The notes under the pieces are model-generated. The model did no database searches. It saw only the letters and a program-made list of their open reading frames with translations, and was not told the DNA's origin. A stretch of 64,000 bases of DNA from JAKEGK01 sp050116575 (lineage in GTDB: Bacteria > Pseudomonadota > Gammaproteobacteria > SZUA-152), in assembly GCA_050116575.1 (NCBI GenBank), contig JASFOJ010000002.1, forward strand, positions 10,266-74,265, written 5' to 3'. Both the position numbers and the translations under genes were made by a program. Below are positions 9,362 to 18,235 of the stretch, piece after piece (positions within the stretch are counted from its first letter, which is position 1; each line of letters starts with the position of its first letter).

Positions 9362-10393
9362 TCAAAGCACCGCCGGTTCCCGGAACAGTGCGATTCCCGC
9401 CATGCCTAATGATAATTGTAACAATTCATCCCATACATTGCCTGCCGCCAGGCCTTTGATTATCCTGTCTATTTTTGCGGCATGCTGGAGCATCGCCTGC
9501 CAGGACGCCACATTATGCCGTTTCAACGCCTGGGTGACGAACGCCTTTCGCTGCGGCCAGACCCTGGCCTGTGCCACCGCCTGTTCCGGACGGCTTCCCC
9601 GCGCCACCGCCAGCGACATGTGATACAGGGCGCGTATTTCCCGCGCCAGCGCCCACGACGCCAGGATGGGCTCCACCCCCTCGGCCCGCAAACCATCAAC
9701 CATGCGCGTTACCCGGTTAACGTCACCGGATAACGCGACGTCCACCAGACCATAAATATCATACCGGGCACTGTCGGAAACCGCTTCCATCACCGCGTGT
9801 TCGTCAATTTCACTGCTGCCGAACAACAACTGCAGTTTATCGATCTCCTGAGCAGCGGCCAGCATATTACCCTCGACCCGGTCCACAATGACCTGCACCG
9901 CCGCCGGTGTCAGCTTCATTCCCCGGGATCGTGCCCTTTGCTGTGTCCAACCTGCTAATTGCCGCGTGGCTATCGGCCATACCGCGATAAACACCCCGGC
10001 ACTTTCCAACTGGGTAAACCATTTACTGCGCTGGGTTTGCTTGTCCAGCTTGCCGGTTATCACCAATAAAATAGAATCCGGTGACGGATTTTGCGCATAC
10101 TCCAGTAATGCCTTGCTGCCCTTGTCGCCCGGTTTGCCGTTGGGCATACGCAACTCGATCAGCTGGCGGTCCGCAAACAAAGACAGGCTGTTGCCCATGG
10201 CAAGAAAACTGTCCCAGTCAAAACCTTTCTCCACGTGAAATACATTGCGCTCGGTGAAATTTTGCTGGCGGGCGGCGGCGCGAATCGCATCGCAGGCTTC
10301 GCCCTGTTGCAGCGGTTCATCACCGCTTACCACATAAACAGGCGCCAGGTTTCCCGATAAATGGTTTTTCAGTTCGTTAACGTTTACTTTCAT
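9362..10393 (-). CDS. holA: DNA polymerase III delta subunit HolA
   Basis: Delta subunit of the clamp loader, which opens the beta sliding clamp (343 aa, the same length as E. coli HolA). The N-terminus MKVNVNELKNHL and the PVYVVSGDEPLQQGEACDAIR region match the family, as does the C-terminal collar domain (RIIKGLAAGNVWDELLQLSL). In most gammaproteobacteria holA follows lptE directly; here the 187-bp gap is almost entirely filled by a palindromic repeat element (10402-10575). Confidence 0.95.
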   Translation of the reverse strand: MKVNVNELKNHLSGNLAPVYVVSGDEPLQQGEACDAIRAAARQQNFTERNVFHVEKGFDWDSFLAMGNSLSLFADRQLIELRMPNGKPGDKGSKALLEYAQNPSPDSILLVITGKLDKQTQRSKWFTQLESAGVFIAVWPIATRQLAGWTQQRARSRGMKLTPAAVQVIVDRVEGNMLAAAQEIDKLQLLFGSSEIDEHAVMEAVSDSARYDIYGLVDVALSGDVNRVTRMVDGLRAEGVEPILASWALAREIRALYHMSLAVARGSRPEQAVAQARVWPQRKAFVTQALKRHNVASWQAMLQHAAKIDRIIKGLAAGNVWDELLQLSLGMAGIALFREPAVL

Positions 10394-10401
10394 GGTTTAA
10401 T

Positions 10402-10575
10402 TTTAACGCAAAGTCGCTAAGACGCAGAGATTAACAACATAAGATCCAGAAATTAAAAACAGTCACCACGAGTGACGTATAGTGATACTACATTTACCAG
10501 CAAATGAACCATTCCTTCATTTAGGCGAAATTAAATTTTCAAAATCAATTATATTCTTCGCGACTTTGCGTTAAA
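10402..10575. repeat. MITE-like palindromic element A (CGCAAAG family)
   Basis: A 174-bp element bounded by a perfect 16-bp terminal inverted repeat: TTTAACGCAAAGTCGC at 10402-10417 and its reverse complement at 10560-10575. The left end continues with another degenerate unit (GACGCAGAG). The interior has no coding capacity. It fills nearly all of the lptE-holA gap and resembles elements B (17956-18228) and C (36023-36170). No target-site duplication is obvious. Internal function, if any, is unknown. Confidence 0.75.
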
Positions 10576-10580
10576 TTTTT

Positions 10581-11114
10581 TCATTCAGGAGTAGCACCAA
10601 CCACCGTTGGTAAACGCCGCAGTATCTGTTGCGCCGCAGAATCCAGCATATCCTGTTTCAACCGCGCTTCCTCGGTGGTTTTTCCCAGCACTTCATTGGC
10701 ATTAAAGCGCAGATCACGCCGCAGGGTCAGCGTCTGGTCGGTCAACGAAGCGTCCTTGTTGTCCCTGTTATTGATTGAATAATTCACGACATAAATCAGC
10801 TCAAATTCCTGTACCTGACCCGCGGAGCTCACGGTCAGCACCCGGCGTTGAAAGGACTCGCTGCGAATTTTGATCACCACCTTGGCTTTATCGATCTTCT
10901 GTAACGGCTTGATACCGTTTCGCCGTAAATGAATGTTCAAACTCGTGGCAATATCTGTCGCCGATTTGCCATCGTCGATCGCCACCTGCCTGGCTTCTGC
11001 GGGTAACTCAATGCTGCCGCGCAAATGAAAACCACAGGCTGTCAGTGCAGTCATCACGATTGACAACAATAGCAATCGGACAAACGCGGTGTTTAAGCCT
11101 GGCGATGTTAACAC
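10581..11114 (-). CDS. lptE: LPS-assembly lipoprotein LptE
   Basis: Outer-membrane lipoprotein that plugs the LptD barrel and completes LPS export (177 aa; E. coli 193 aa). A signal sequence of about 26 residues ends in the lipobox LTAC, followed by GFHLRG, the family's hallmark. The start codon is GTG at 11112-11114 with an AAGGA ribosome-binding site about 9 nt upstream; no ATG precedes the signal peptide. It lies 14 bp after leuS, the standard leuS-lptE-holA order. Confidence 0.93.
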   Translation of the reverse strand: MLTSPGLNTAFVRLLLLSIVMTALTACGFHLRGSIELPAEARQVAIDDGKSATDIATSLNIHLRRNGIKPLQKIDKAKVVIKIRSESFQRRVLTVSSAGQVQEFELIYVVNYSINNRDNKDASLTDQTLTLRRDLRFNANEVLGKTTEEARLKQDMLDSAAQQILRRLPTVVGATPE

Positions 11115-11128
11115 AGTGAGCAGTCCTT

Positions 11129-13630
11129 TTACTTGACCACGATATTGACCAGCCGCCCCGGCACCACAACAACCTTGACGATACTCTTACCCTCGACATG
11201 ACGTTGGACGTTGTCATCCTGCATGGCAAGTTGTTCGATCTGCGCTTTGTCGGCAGCGGCGGGCACGGCAATTTTGCCGCGCAACTTGCCGTTGACCTGC
11301 ACCACCAGTTCTATGGTGTCCTTGACCATGGCATCAGCATCCGGCGTTGGCCAGGGTGCGTCAAGAATATCATCGGAGCACCCGACACCTTGCCATATAA
11401 CATGGGTCACGTGCGGTACGATGGGCGACAACAGGCGCAACAGGATATCAACGGCTTCGGCATAAACCGCCCGTGTTTGTTCATCACTACCGTCACGCAT
11501 TTTTTCGATGACCGGCTGCAGGGTATTCACCATTTTCATGGTGGCAGCCACTACGGTGTTGAACTGGTATTTACCGACGTCGCGGTTGGCCTGTTCCAGT
11601 AATCCATGAATTTCGGCACGCATGTCTTTCAATTCGCCGTTCACCGTTTGCCAGTCAAATGATTCAAGCTTACCGCCCCCCAACCACTCGGTTAACACCG
11701 GCTGCTTGTCGTCATCGGCCGCCATGCGCCACAACCGTTTTAAAAAACGGAACGCGCCTTCGACGGCGTCGTCATTCCACTCGAGGGATTGTTCCGGCGG
11801 CGAGGCAAACATGGTAAACAGGCGCACCGTATCGGCGCCGTATTCCTCAATCAATGCCTGCGGGTCGACGGTATTGCCTTTGGACTTGGACATCTTGGCG
11901 CCATCTTTTAACACCATACCTTGCGTTAACAGGTTAATAAACGGCTCATCGCTTTTGATTAAACCCGCATCACGCATTAACTTGTTATAAAACCGCGCGT
12001 ACAACAAATGCAAAATAGCGTGTTCGATACCGCCGATGTATTGGTCCACCGGCAACCAGTAATTGGCGCGTTCGTCCAGCATGCCGTCATCGTTGTCCCT
12101 GCAGGCATAACGGGCGAAGTACCACGATGATTCCATAAACGTATCAAAGGTATCCGTTTCCCGTTGCGCTTTACCACCGCACGCGGGACAGGTGGTTTCA
12201 TAAAACGCCGGCATCTTTTTAATGGGCGACCCCACCCCTTCCATGGATACATCTTCCGGCAGCACCACCGGCAAATCGCTTTCCGGCACCGGCACGGCGC
12301 CACAGCTATCGCAGTTGATAATGGGAATGGGCGCGCCCCAGTAGCGCTGGCGGGAGACCCCCCAGTCGCGTAAACGATAGTTGATTCGCAGCTGGCCCTT
12401 GTTGTCACTTTGCAGTTTGTTGGCGATGGCATCGAACGATTGCTGAAAGTCCATGCCGTCGAACTCGCCGCTGTCGAACAGGATACCTTTTTCTGTATAG
12501 GCGCCTTTGCTCAAATCCACCTTACGGTCATCCGCCGGCTTGATAACCTGCTTGATGGGCAAACCATATTTCTGCGCAAATTCCCAGTCGCGCTGGTCGT
12601 GGGCGGGCACGGCCATCACGGCACCCTCGCCATAGGACATTAATACAAAATTGGCCACGTATACCGGAACCTTGTCGCCGCTCAAAGGATGAATCGCCTT
12701 AAGGCCGGTATCCATGCCTTTTTTCTCCATGGTTTCGAGATCGGCTTCCGAGGTACCACCGTGGCGGCACTCGTCAATGAACGCCTGTAACGCCTGGTTG
12801 TTTTCGGCAGCCTGTAATGCCAATGGATGTTCCGGCGCAACGGCGACATAACTGACCCCCATCAGGGTATCCGGACGGGTGGTAAATACTTTTAATCCTT
12901 CAGTTTGGCCTTCAATGCCGAAGACAATCTCCACCCCTTTGGACTTGCCAATCCAGTTGCGCTGCATGGCAATGACCTGCTCCGGCCAGCCGCTGAGATT
13001 ATCCAGCTCGGCTAACAGCTCTTCCGCGTAATCGGTAATTTTCATAAACCATTGCGGAATATCGCGGCGTTCCACTTCGGTATCGCAGCGCCAGCACTTG
13101 CCTTCGATCACCTGTTCGTTGGCCAGCACGGTCATGTCGTTGGGGCACCAGTTCACCGGCGCGGTCTTTTTGTAAACCAGGCCCTTGTCGAACAAACGGG
13201 TAAACAGCCATTGTTCCCAGCGATAGTACTTGGGATGGCAGGTGGCCAGTTCGCGGTCCCAGTCATAACCAAAGCCCAGACGTTTTAACTGGGTGCGCAT
13301 GTAATCTATGTTTTCATAAGTCCATTTGGCGGGCGGCACCTTGTTTTTAATGGCTGCATTTTCCGCCGGCATGCCGAAGGCGTCCCAGCCCATGGGTTGT
13401 AAAACGTTTTTACCCTGCATGCGCTGATAGCGCGCAATAACATCGCCAATGGTGTAGTTGCGCACATGCCCCATGTGCAACCGGCCGCTGGGATAGGGAA
13501 ACATGGACAGGCAGTAAAATTTTTCCTTTTGCCCGTCGTGGTCCGGGGCGCGGAAACTGCCGTTTTTTTCCCAGTGTTGTTGTGCCCCGGTTTCAATCTC
13601 CCGGGGGTCGTAATGTCGTTTTAATGTCAT
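11129..13630 (-). CDS. leuS: Leucyl-tRNA synthetase
   Basis: Class I aminoacyl-tRNA synthetase charging tRNA-Leu. With the ATG at 13630 (MTLKRHYDPREIE) the protein is 833 aa; the frame is open for 20 codons upstream but those residues (HVADKNTDTRV...) do not belong to the family. The HIGH motif appears as HMGH at residues 52-55, the Zn-binding knuckle as CWRC and later CPAC, the editing domain lies in the middle (TTRPDTLMGVSYVAVAPEHP), and the KMSKS loop is AKMSKSKGNT. The C-terminal tRNA-binding domain ends VVVVPGRLVNIVVK. It probably leads the leuS-lptE-(holA...) transcript. Confidence 0.97.
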   Translation of the reverse strand: MTLKRHYDPREIETGAQQHWEKNGSFRAPDHDGQKEKFYCLSMFPYPSGRLHMGHVRNYTIGDVIARYQRMQGKNVLQPMGWDAFGMPAENAAIKNKVPPAKWTYENIDYMRTQLKRLGFGYDWDRELATCHPKYYRWEQWLFTRLFDKGLVYKKTAPVNWCPNDMTVLANEQVIEGKCWRCDTEVERRDIPQWFMKITDYAEELLAELDNLSGWPEQVIAMQRNWIGKSKGVEIVFGIEGQTEGLKVFTTRPDTLMGVSYVAVAPEHPLALQAAENNQALQAFIDECRHGGTSEADLETMEKKGMDTGLKAIHPLSGDKVPVYVANFVLMSYGEGAVMAVPAHDQRDWEFAQKYGLPIKQVIKPADDRKVDLSKGAYTEKGILFDSGEFDGMDFQQSFDAIANKLQSDNKGQLRINYRLRDWGVSRQRYWGAPIPIINCDSCGAVPVPESDLPVVLPEDVSMEGVGSPIKKMPAFYETTCPACGGKAQRETDTFDTFMESSWYFARYACRDNDDGMLDERANYWLPVDQYIGGIEHAILHLLYARFYNKLMRDAGLIKSDEPFINLLTQGMVLKDGAKMSKSKGNTVDPQALIEEYGADTVRLFTMFASPPEQSLEWNDDAVEGAFRFLKRLWRMAADDDKQPVLTEWLGGGKLESFDWQTVNGELKDMRAEIHGLLEQANRDVGKYQFNTVVAATMKMVNTLQPVIEKMRDGSDEQTRAVYAEAVDILLRLLSPIVPHVTHVIWQGVGCSDDILDAPWPTPDADAMVKDTIELVVQVNGKLRGKIAVPAAADKAQIEQLAMQDDNVQRHVEGKSIVKVVVVPGRLVNIVVK

Positions 13631-13914
13631 ATGGCCTGGCCCAAAATTCTGATTGACTCTTGTGTCCGTATTTTTATCCGCAACGTGCACGTACTGGCAG
13701 CCAGCCTGCTGCCACGCGCCCGACTCCAGCCAAGCGACTGATTTTACAGGATTTCCCTGTTTTGTGCAGCGGGTTGGTCAAAGGGGATAAGAATACCGCA
13801 GTCCAATCACCCGCCACAACAACGCCCTGTGCAAAGCAGCATTGTCTTTTCAGGCTTACCGGCCAGATGGGGCAAACGCTACGTTACTATAACATTGATA
13901 ATCAATGAATTATA

Positions 13915-13940
13915 AAAAAGGGGCAGGCGTGCCCCCTTTT
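13915..13940 (-). terminator. Rho-independent terminator of the glutamate dehydrogenase gene
   Basis: Inverted repeat GGGGCA / TGCCCC with a GGCG loop, flanked by A-rich DNA on the left and CTTTT on the right. Read on the minus strand the stem is followed by a run of T, about 30 bp after the dehydrogenase stop, so it fits termination of that gene before leuS. Confidence 0.75.
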
Positions 13941-13969
13941 GGTGGGTGCAGCGAACCTGGCGGGATACG

Positions 13970-15388
13970 CTAGTAAACACCAACGTCGAGATAGGTTTGG
14001 GAGATTTTCTTGGCGGCCACCGCATAGGCGGCGGTGCGGAAGTCGTCAATGCGCTCGTGACTGTCTCGCAGTTGTTTGATGTCCTGGAACGCCAGGCGCA
14101 TGCTGTCATCCAGTCCGGAACGGACCAGGGCGAATTCATCCGCACCGCTTTGCAGTTTGGAGTTGATATGGTCCGGCAATTGGAGCCCGGTGAGCGTCTG
14201 GATGGCATCGGCAATATGAAAACCCCGTTGTTCGTCAAAGCGCCGTTGCATACGACCAAAGCGAATATGGGAGATATTCTGAATCCATTCAAAATAGGAC
14301 ACCACCACGCCGCCGGCATTGGCATAGGCATCAGGCAACACCTGCACGCCGCGCTGGCGCAGGATTTCGTCCGCCTCAAAGGTCACCGGGCCATTGGCCG
14401 CTTCGACGATCAAACGGCATTTAATGCGGGAAGCGTTTTCCCTGTGGATTTGCCCTTCCACGGCGGCGGGAATCAAAATGTCGCAGTCGGTTTCCAATAC
14501 CCGGGCGCCGTCGTTTTCAAACCGGCCATCGGGATAACCGTCCAGGGTTTTATGTTCCATTTTATGGCGATAGACGTTTTCCACCGACAGACCTTCTTCA
14601 TTGATCACGGCGCCGGAACTGTCGATAATGGCGATAATCTTGGCGTCGTCTTCTTCGGAAAGAAACTTGGCGGCGTGGTAGCCCACGTTGCCCAACCCCT
14701 GCATGACGATACGCTTACCGCCCAAACCCGGTGTTAGCCCGGCCTGTTCCACGCTGTCGGCGTGGCGAAAAAACTCCTGCAGCGCGTATTGCACACCGCG
14801 TCCCGTGGCTTCGGTGCGTCCCTGGATGCCACCGTATTCCACCGGTTTACCGGTGACGCAGGCTATATAGTTAATGTCATCAGGGTGCAGGTGTTTGTAG
14901 GTATCCGCCATCCAGGCCATTTCCCGCTGCCCGGTGCCCAGATCCGGGGCCGGTACGTTGGTGGCCGGACTGAGAAACCCTTTGCGCACCAGTTCCAGGG
15001 TGAAACGGCGGGTGATCAGCTGCATTTCATCGCGGGTAAATTGGGTGGGATCGATCAGCAATCCCCCCTTGGAGCCGCCGAAGGGCACATCGACAATGGC
15101 ACATTTGTAGGTCATTAACGCCGCCAGGGCCTCGATGTCATTCTGGTTGATCACCGGCGCGTAACGAATACCGCCCTTGGACGGCAAGCGGTGCGTGCTG
15201 TGGACCGCACGCCAACCGGTAAATACCTGAATCTGGCCGCGAATTTTGACGGGAAACTGGACCTGGAGCACCGCGCTGCACGCCTTAATCGCCTGCGCAA
15301 CCCCGCAATCCAGTTGCAATACGTCCAGCGCCCGGTCGAGCATACAATCGACGCTTTGACGAAAATTCATTTCCTTTTGCCGGGCCAT
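13970..15388 (-). CDS. Glu/Leu/Phe/Val-type glutamate dehydrogenase
   Basis: NAD(P)-dependent amino-acid dehydrogenase, most likely glutamate dehydrogenase interconverting glutamate with 2-oxoglutarate and ammonia (472 aa). The substrate pocket is visible (HRLPSKGGIRYAP, TYKCAIVDVPFGGSKGGL with the catalytic-region Lys, and PAPDLGT), then the Rossmann domain with GLGNVGYHAAKFL, and EAANGPVT. AGGAAG lies 6 nt before the ATG. It is a single-gene unit with its own terminator. Cofactor preference and the choice of Glu rather than Leu as substrate are inferred. An ammonia-handling enzyme fits the nitrogen theme of the window. Confidence 0.88.
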   Translation of the reverse strand: MARQKEMNFRQSVDCMLDRALDVLQLDCGVAQAIKACSAVLQVQFPVKIRGQIQVFTGWRAVHSTHRLPSKGGIRYAPVINQNDIEALAALMTYKCAIVDVPFGGSKGGLLIDPTQFTRDEMQLITRRFTLELVRKGFLSPATNVPAPDLGTGQREMAWMADTYKHLHPDDINYIACVTGKPVEYGGIQGRTEATGRGVQYALQEFFRHADSVEQAGLTPGLGGKRIVMQGLGNVGYHAAKFLSEEDDAKIIAIIDSSGAVINEEGLSVENVYRHKMEHKTLDGYPDGRFENDGARVLETDCDILIPAAVEGQIHRENASRIKCRLIVEAANGPVTFEADEILRQRGVQVLPDAYANAGGVVVSYFEWIQNISHIRFGRMQRRFDEQRGFHIADAIQTLTGLQLPDHINSKLQSGADEFALVRSGLDDSMRLAFQDIKQLRDSHERIDDFRTAAYAVAAKKISQTYLDVGVY

Positions 15389-15668
15389 GGTAACTTCCTG
15401 CTGCTATGAATGTATTGGCACTTTATTTTATGTTCGACAACCGCGAGTAAACCTTGAGACAAAAGAATGTGAGCCAATCCCCTCAATGGGTGACATCAAT
15501 CCAGGTCGAACTAATGTACCGTACCGGCTTCGATTTCGGCGGGATCCGGGCCGGTAACATTGATATCCATCTGGAGGCTCTTTAAACTACCTGTAGCTAT
15601 CCACGCCCCATTGGGATAACTCACCAAAAACGATTACCAAGAAGAATCAAGAATATTGCGGCTATGTA

Positions 15669-16373
15669 ATGATGAAAAATATAACGCTGGTAAGTAAATG
15701 TTTGCGAAACCTCGTGGTGACTGTTGGACTCGCTTTGTTCCAGACTCAGCCAGGCTTCGCCGCAAGCAACACACCCGGGTTGTTTTTCTTCGGAGCAGGA
15801 ATGGGTCCCGTCGATTATTCATCGGCAAATTTTATTGCCGATAATTTTCAAAACGAAGTGGCCGCACAACTGCCGGGCATATCGCCGTCTTACAACAAAG
15901 ACAACACTGATACCGGCGTTCGTATCACGGGTGGCTACCAGTTCAACAAGAACCTCTCCGCCGTTTTTAGCTTCACTGACCTGGGACAGTATACGTTTAA
16001 CGGCACCGGCACCGGCGGCACAAATATCGTCTCCTATGACGTAACGGCCAATACGTTTGGCATTGAACTGGGCGGCGAACTGGCTTTTCCGGTGATGAAC
16101 AACAAGCTTATCCCCTATGCCAACGCCGGCTTGTTCATCTGGTCCTCCGAAGCGGAATGGACGGTACTATCCGCCATCGATGGGAAGAGCCACGGATCAG
16201 CTACCGACGATGGCAATGACTTCGTCTATGGCATCGGCGCCAATTATTTTTTCAATGAATATGTAGGAGTGGGTGTCACCTGGAAACGCTATGACATTAA
16301 TAGCGTCTATGGCGACAACGGGATTAAAATTGATTTCCTGTCGTTGAACTTCACGTTTACACCGGGTAGCTAG
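15669..16373 (+). CDS. Outer-membrane beta-barrel protein (OmpW/OmpA-barrel-like), exported
   Basis: 234-aa exported protein. A signal peptide of about 31 residues ends at GFAA. The mature part begins ASNTPGLFFFGAGMG and shows alternating hydrophobic strands with glycine turns (GVRITGGYQFNKNLSAVFSF, TFGIELGGELAFPV, YFFNEYVGVGVTWKRYDI) as in eight-stranded porin-like barrels, although the last residue is Ser after a FTFTPG strand rather than a terminal Phe. Function is unknown; small-molecule or structural barrel is a guess from fold. ATGATG at 15669 gives two possible starts. It is convergent with lnt, with only 7 bp between stops. Confidence 0.7.
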   Translation: MMKNITLVSKCLRNLVVTVGLALFQTQPGFAASNTPGLFFFGAGMGPVDYSSANFIADNFQNEVAAQLPGISPSYNKDNTDTGVRITGGYQFNKNLSAVFSFTDLGQYTFNGTGTGGTNIVSYDVTANTFGIELGGELAFPVMNNKLIPYANAGLFIWSSEAEWTVLSAIDGKSHGSATDDGNDFVYGIGANYFFNEYVGVGVTWKRYDINSVYGDNGIKIDFLSLNFTFTPGS

Positions 16374-16380
16374 CCGTCAT

Positions 16381-17904
16381 TTATTGGGTAGTGTTTTTTG
16401 TGTAGCGGAAGCCCGCAAGCAACATCAGGCAACAAACCGCCAGCACCAGGTAATTCCCCACCATCACGTAAAGCGTCGCTCCCTGCATGGGTTGAAATTT
16501 TGCCGTCAGCACATCCTGCGTAAATTGGGGCGCACTGGCAATGATATTACCATTATCGTCAATCACCGCGGATATGCCGTTGTTGGTGGCCCTCAACATG
16601 GGCCGCGCCGTTTCCAATGCCCGCGCCTGGGCTTTTTGCAAATGCTGATGCGGCGCCAGCGAATCGCCAAACCAGGCGTCGTTGCTGATATTGATCAAAA
16701 AATTCGCCGCCGGTAATCCTTTTATTACCTCTTCACCGAAGGCGTCCTCGTAGCAAATGGACACAGCGCCCTTTAACCGCCCCATGGTCACTACCGGCTT
16801 GTGTACAGCGCTGCTGCTGAAATCCGACATGGGGATGTCCATGAACGCCAGCAGGTCACCCAGCAACCATTTAAAAGGTATGAATTCACCAAACGGCACC
16901 AGGTGATATTTACGATAGACTTCCATGGCGCCGTCATTTAACACCACGGCACTGTTGTAGTATTTCCTGGTGCCGTTTTTCATTTCCAGCGAAGGCAGGC
17001 CGATTAATACACTGGTATGATGGCGGCGCGCTTCGGCACCCAGTTTTGTCAGAAAATCCTTTGCCTGATGCAAATAAGCCGGCAACGCTGTTTCCGGCCA
17101 GATAATAATATCGCTTTGCCAGTTGGCGCGGGTCAGCCGGGTATATAAATCAATGGTGGGCTGGCGCTGTTGGGGAAGCCATTTTACTTCCTGCCCAATA
17201 TTGCCCTGAATAAGGCTGGCGGTAACCGGCGGTCCATCGGGCTGCGACCATGGCACCAGCATTAATAGCCCGCTAACCGACAATATCCCGATCAATAACC
17301 CGCCGTCTTTTGCCACCGCACGAGGCGATTCAAACACAAACACCGCCAGGCAACCGGCACATACCGCTACCGCCAACGAAACACCATACACGCCGGCAAC
17401 CGGAAACAATCCCGACAATGGCGATAATACCTGGCTGTAGCCGATATCAATCCACGGGAAACCGGTAAACAACCAGCCCCGCACCCATTCCAGTAGCACC
17501 AACAAAGCCGGAAACAACAGTAGCAGGGTAACGCGCGGCGATGCCGCGGCAAAAAACCTTTTTGCCAGATAGCCCGCTCCGCCAATGTACAGCGATACAA
17601 ACAGTACCAGTAACGCCGTCAACGCAATGGACAGCGGCAGCGACATCCCCCCGAAGCGCACCATGCTGATGGATACCCAGGAAATTCCGAACCCGAAATA
17701 CCCCAGTCCAAACACATAGCCGCGCAGAAAAACCCGACTGGGCCGTTGCGTGTTTTGCCAGATGTAAAACAACGCGGCCAGTGAAACAAACACCAGTGGA
17801 AATAAATCAAAAGGCGCAAACGCCAGGGGAACAAGGGCACCAAACAACAGCGCGGCCAGTTCGCCGCGCCAGTCCTGTAAATACCGGGAAAGTTTGTTCT
17901 TCAC
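16381..17904 (-). CDS. lnt: Apolipoprotein N-acyltransferase Lnt
   Basis: Inner-membrane enzyme adding the third acyl chain to the N-terminal Cys of lipoproteins (507 aa; E. coli 512 aa). About seven membrane helices span residues 15-220, followed by the periplasmic carbon-nitrogen hydrolase domain with the catalytic triad Glu271 (WPETALP), Lys332 (YRKYHLVPFGEF) and Cys384 (SICYEDAFG), all intact. The start is GTG. It follows corC, but the two are separated by repeat element B (17956-18228), so coupling of expression may be altered relative to the usual tight corC-lnt pair. Confidence 0.96.
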   Translation of the reverse strand: MKNKLSRYLQDWRGELAALLFGALVPLAFAPFDLFPLVFVSLAALFYIWQNTQRPSRVFLRGYVFGLGYFGFGISWVSISMVRFGGMSLPLSIALTALLVLFVSLYIGGAGYLAKRFFAAASPRVTLLLLFPALLVLLEWVRGWLFTGFPWIDIGYSQVLSPLSGLFPVAGVYGVSLAVAVCAGCLAVFVFESPRAVAKDGGLLIGILSVSGLLMLVPWSQPDGPPVTASLIQGNIGQEVKWLPQQRQPTIDLYTRLTRANWQSDIIIWPETALPAYLHQAKDFLTKLGAEARRHHTSVLIGLPSLEMKNGTRKYYNSAVVLNDGAMEVYRKYHLVPFGEFIPFKWLLGDLLAFMDIPMSDFSSSAVHKPVVTMGRLKGAVSICYEDAFGEEVIKGLPAANFLINISNDAWFGDSLAPHQHLQKAQARALETARPMLRATNNGISAVIDDNGNIIASAPQFTQDVLTAKFQPMQGATLYVMVGNYLVLAVCCLMLLAGFRYTKNTTQ

Positions 17905-17955
17905 ATTATTATTTTGAGTTCAATTGAAGCAATTTCGGATCGATCTAAAATACTC

Positions 17956-18228
17956 TTTAAACGCAAAGACGCGAAGTCGCAAAGATACAAAAAACTGACA
18001 TCACGCATTCACGCCGGGGTTACTGTTAACTTTCTCACTAAAATTAACAGGAATAGATCCTGTGATTATTGTTGCTTCTGGTAGATAACAAGTCACGTCA
18101 GCTTTATCAACACTGTTGCGGCAATCTATACGAATTGCCAATACTTTCTTTACGCCTTTCTTTACGCCTTTACGCCTTTGCGCCTTTGCGCCTTTGCGCC
18201 TTTGCGCCTTTGCGCCTTTGCGTTGAAA
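17956..18228. repeat. MITE-like palindromic element B with 8-bp tandem array
   Basis: Left end TTTAAACGCAAAGACGC (17956-17972) continues into GAAGTCGCAAAG. The right end (18212-18228) is its reverse complement with two mismatches. Inside the right arm, the octamer CGCCTTTG is repeated six times perfectly from 18173 to 18220, preceded by degenerate units from about 18150. It occupies most of the 331-bp lnt-corC gap. Same family as elements A and C by terminus and position. Apparent reading frames crossing the array are artefacts of the repeat. Confidence 0.75.
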
Positions 18229-18235
18229 TGAATTA

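Noticed and set aside
18150..18220. CRISPR-like appearance of the octamer array
   Set aside because: Units are 8 bp with no spacers and no cas genes nearby; a simple tandem repeat.
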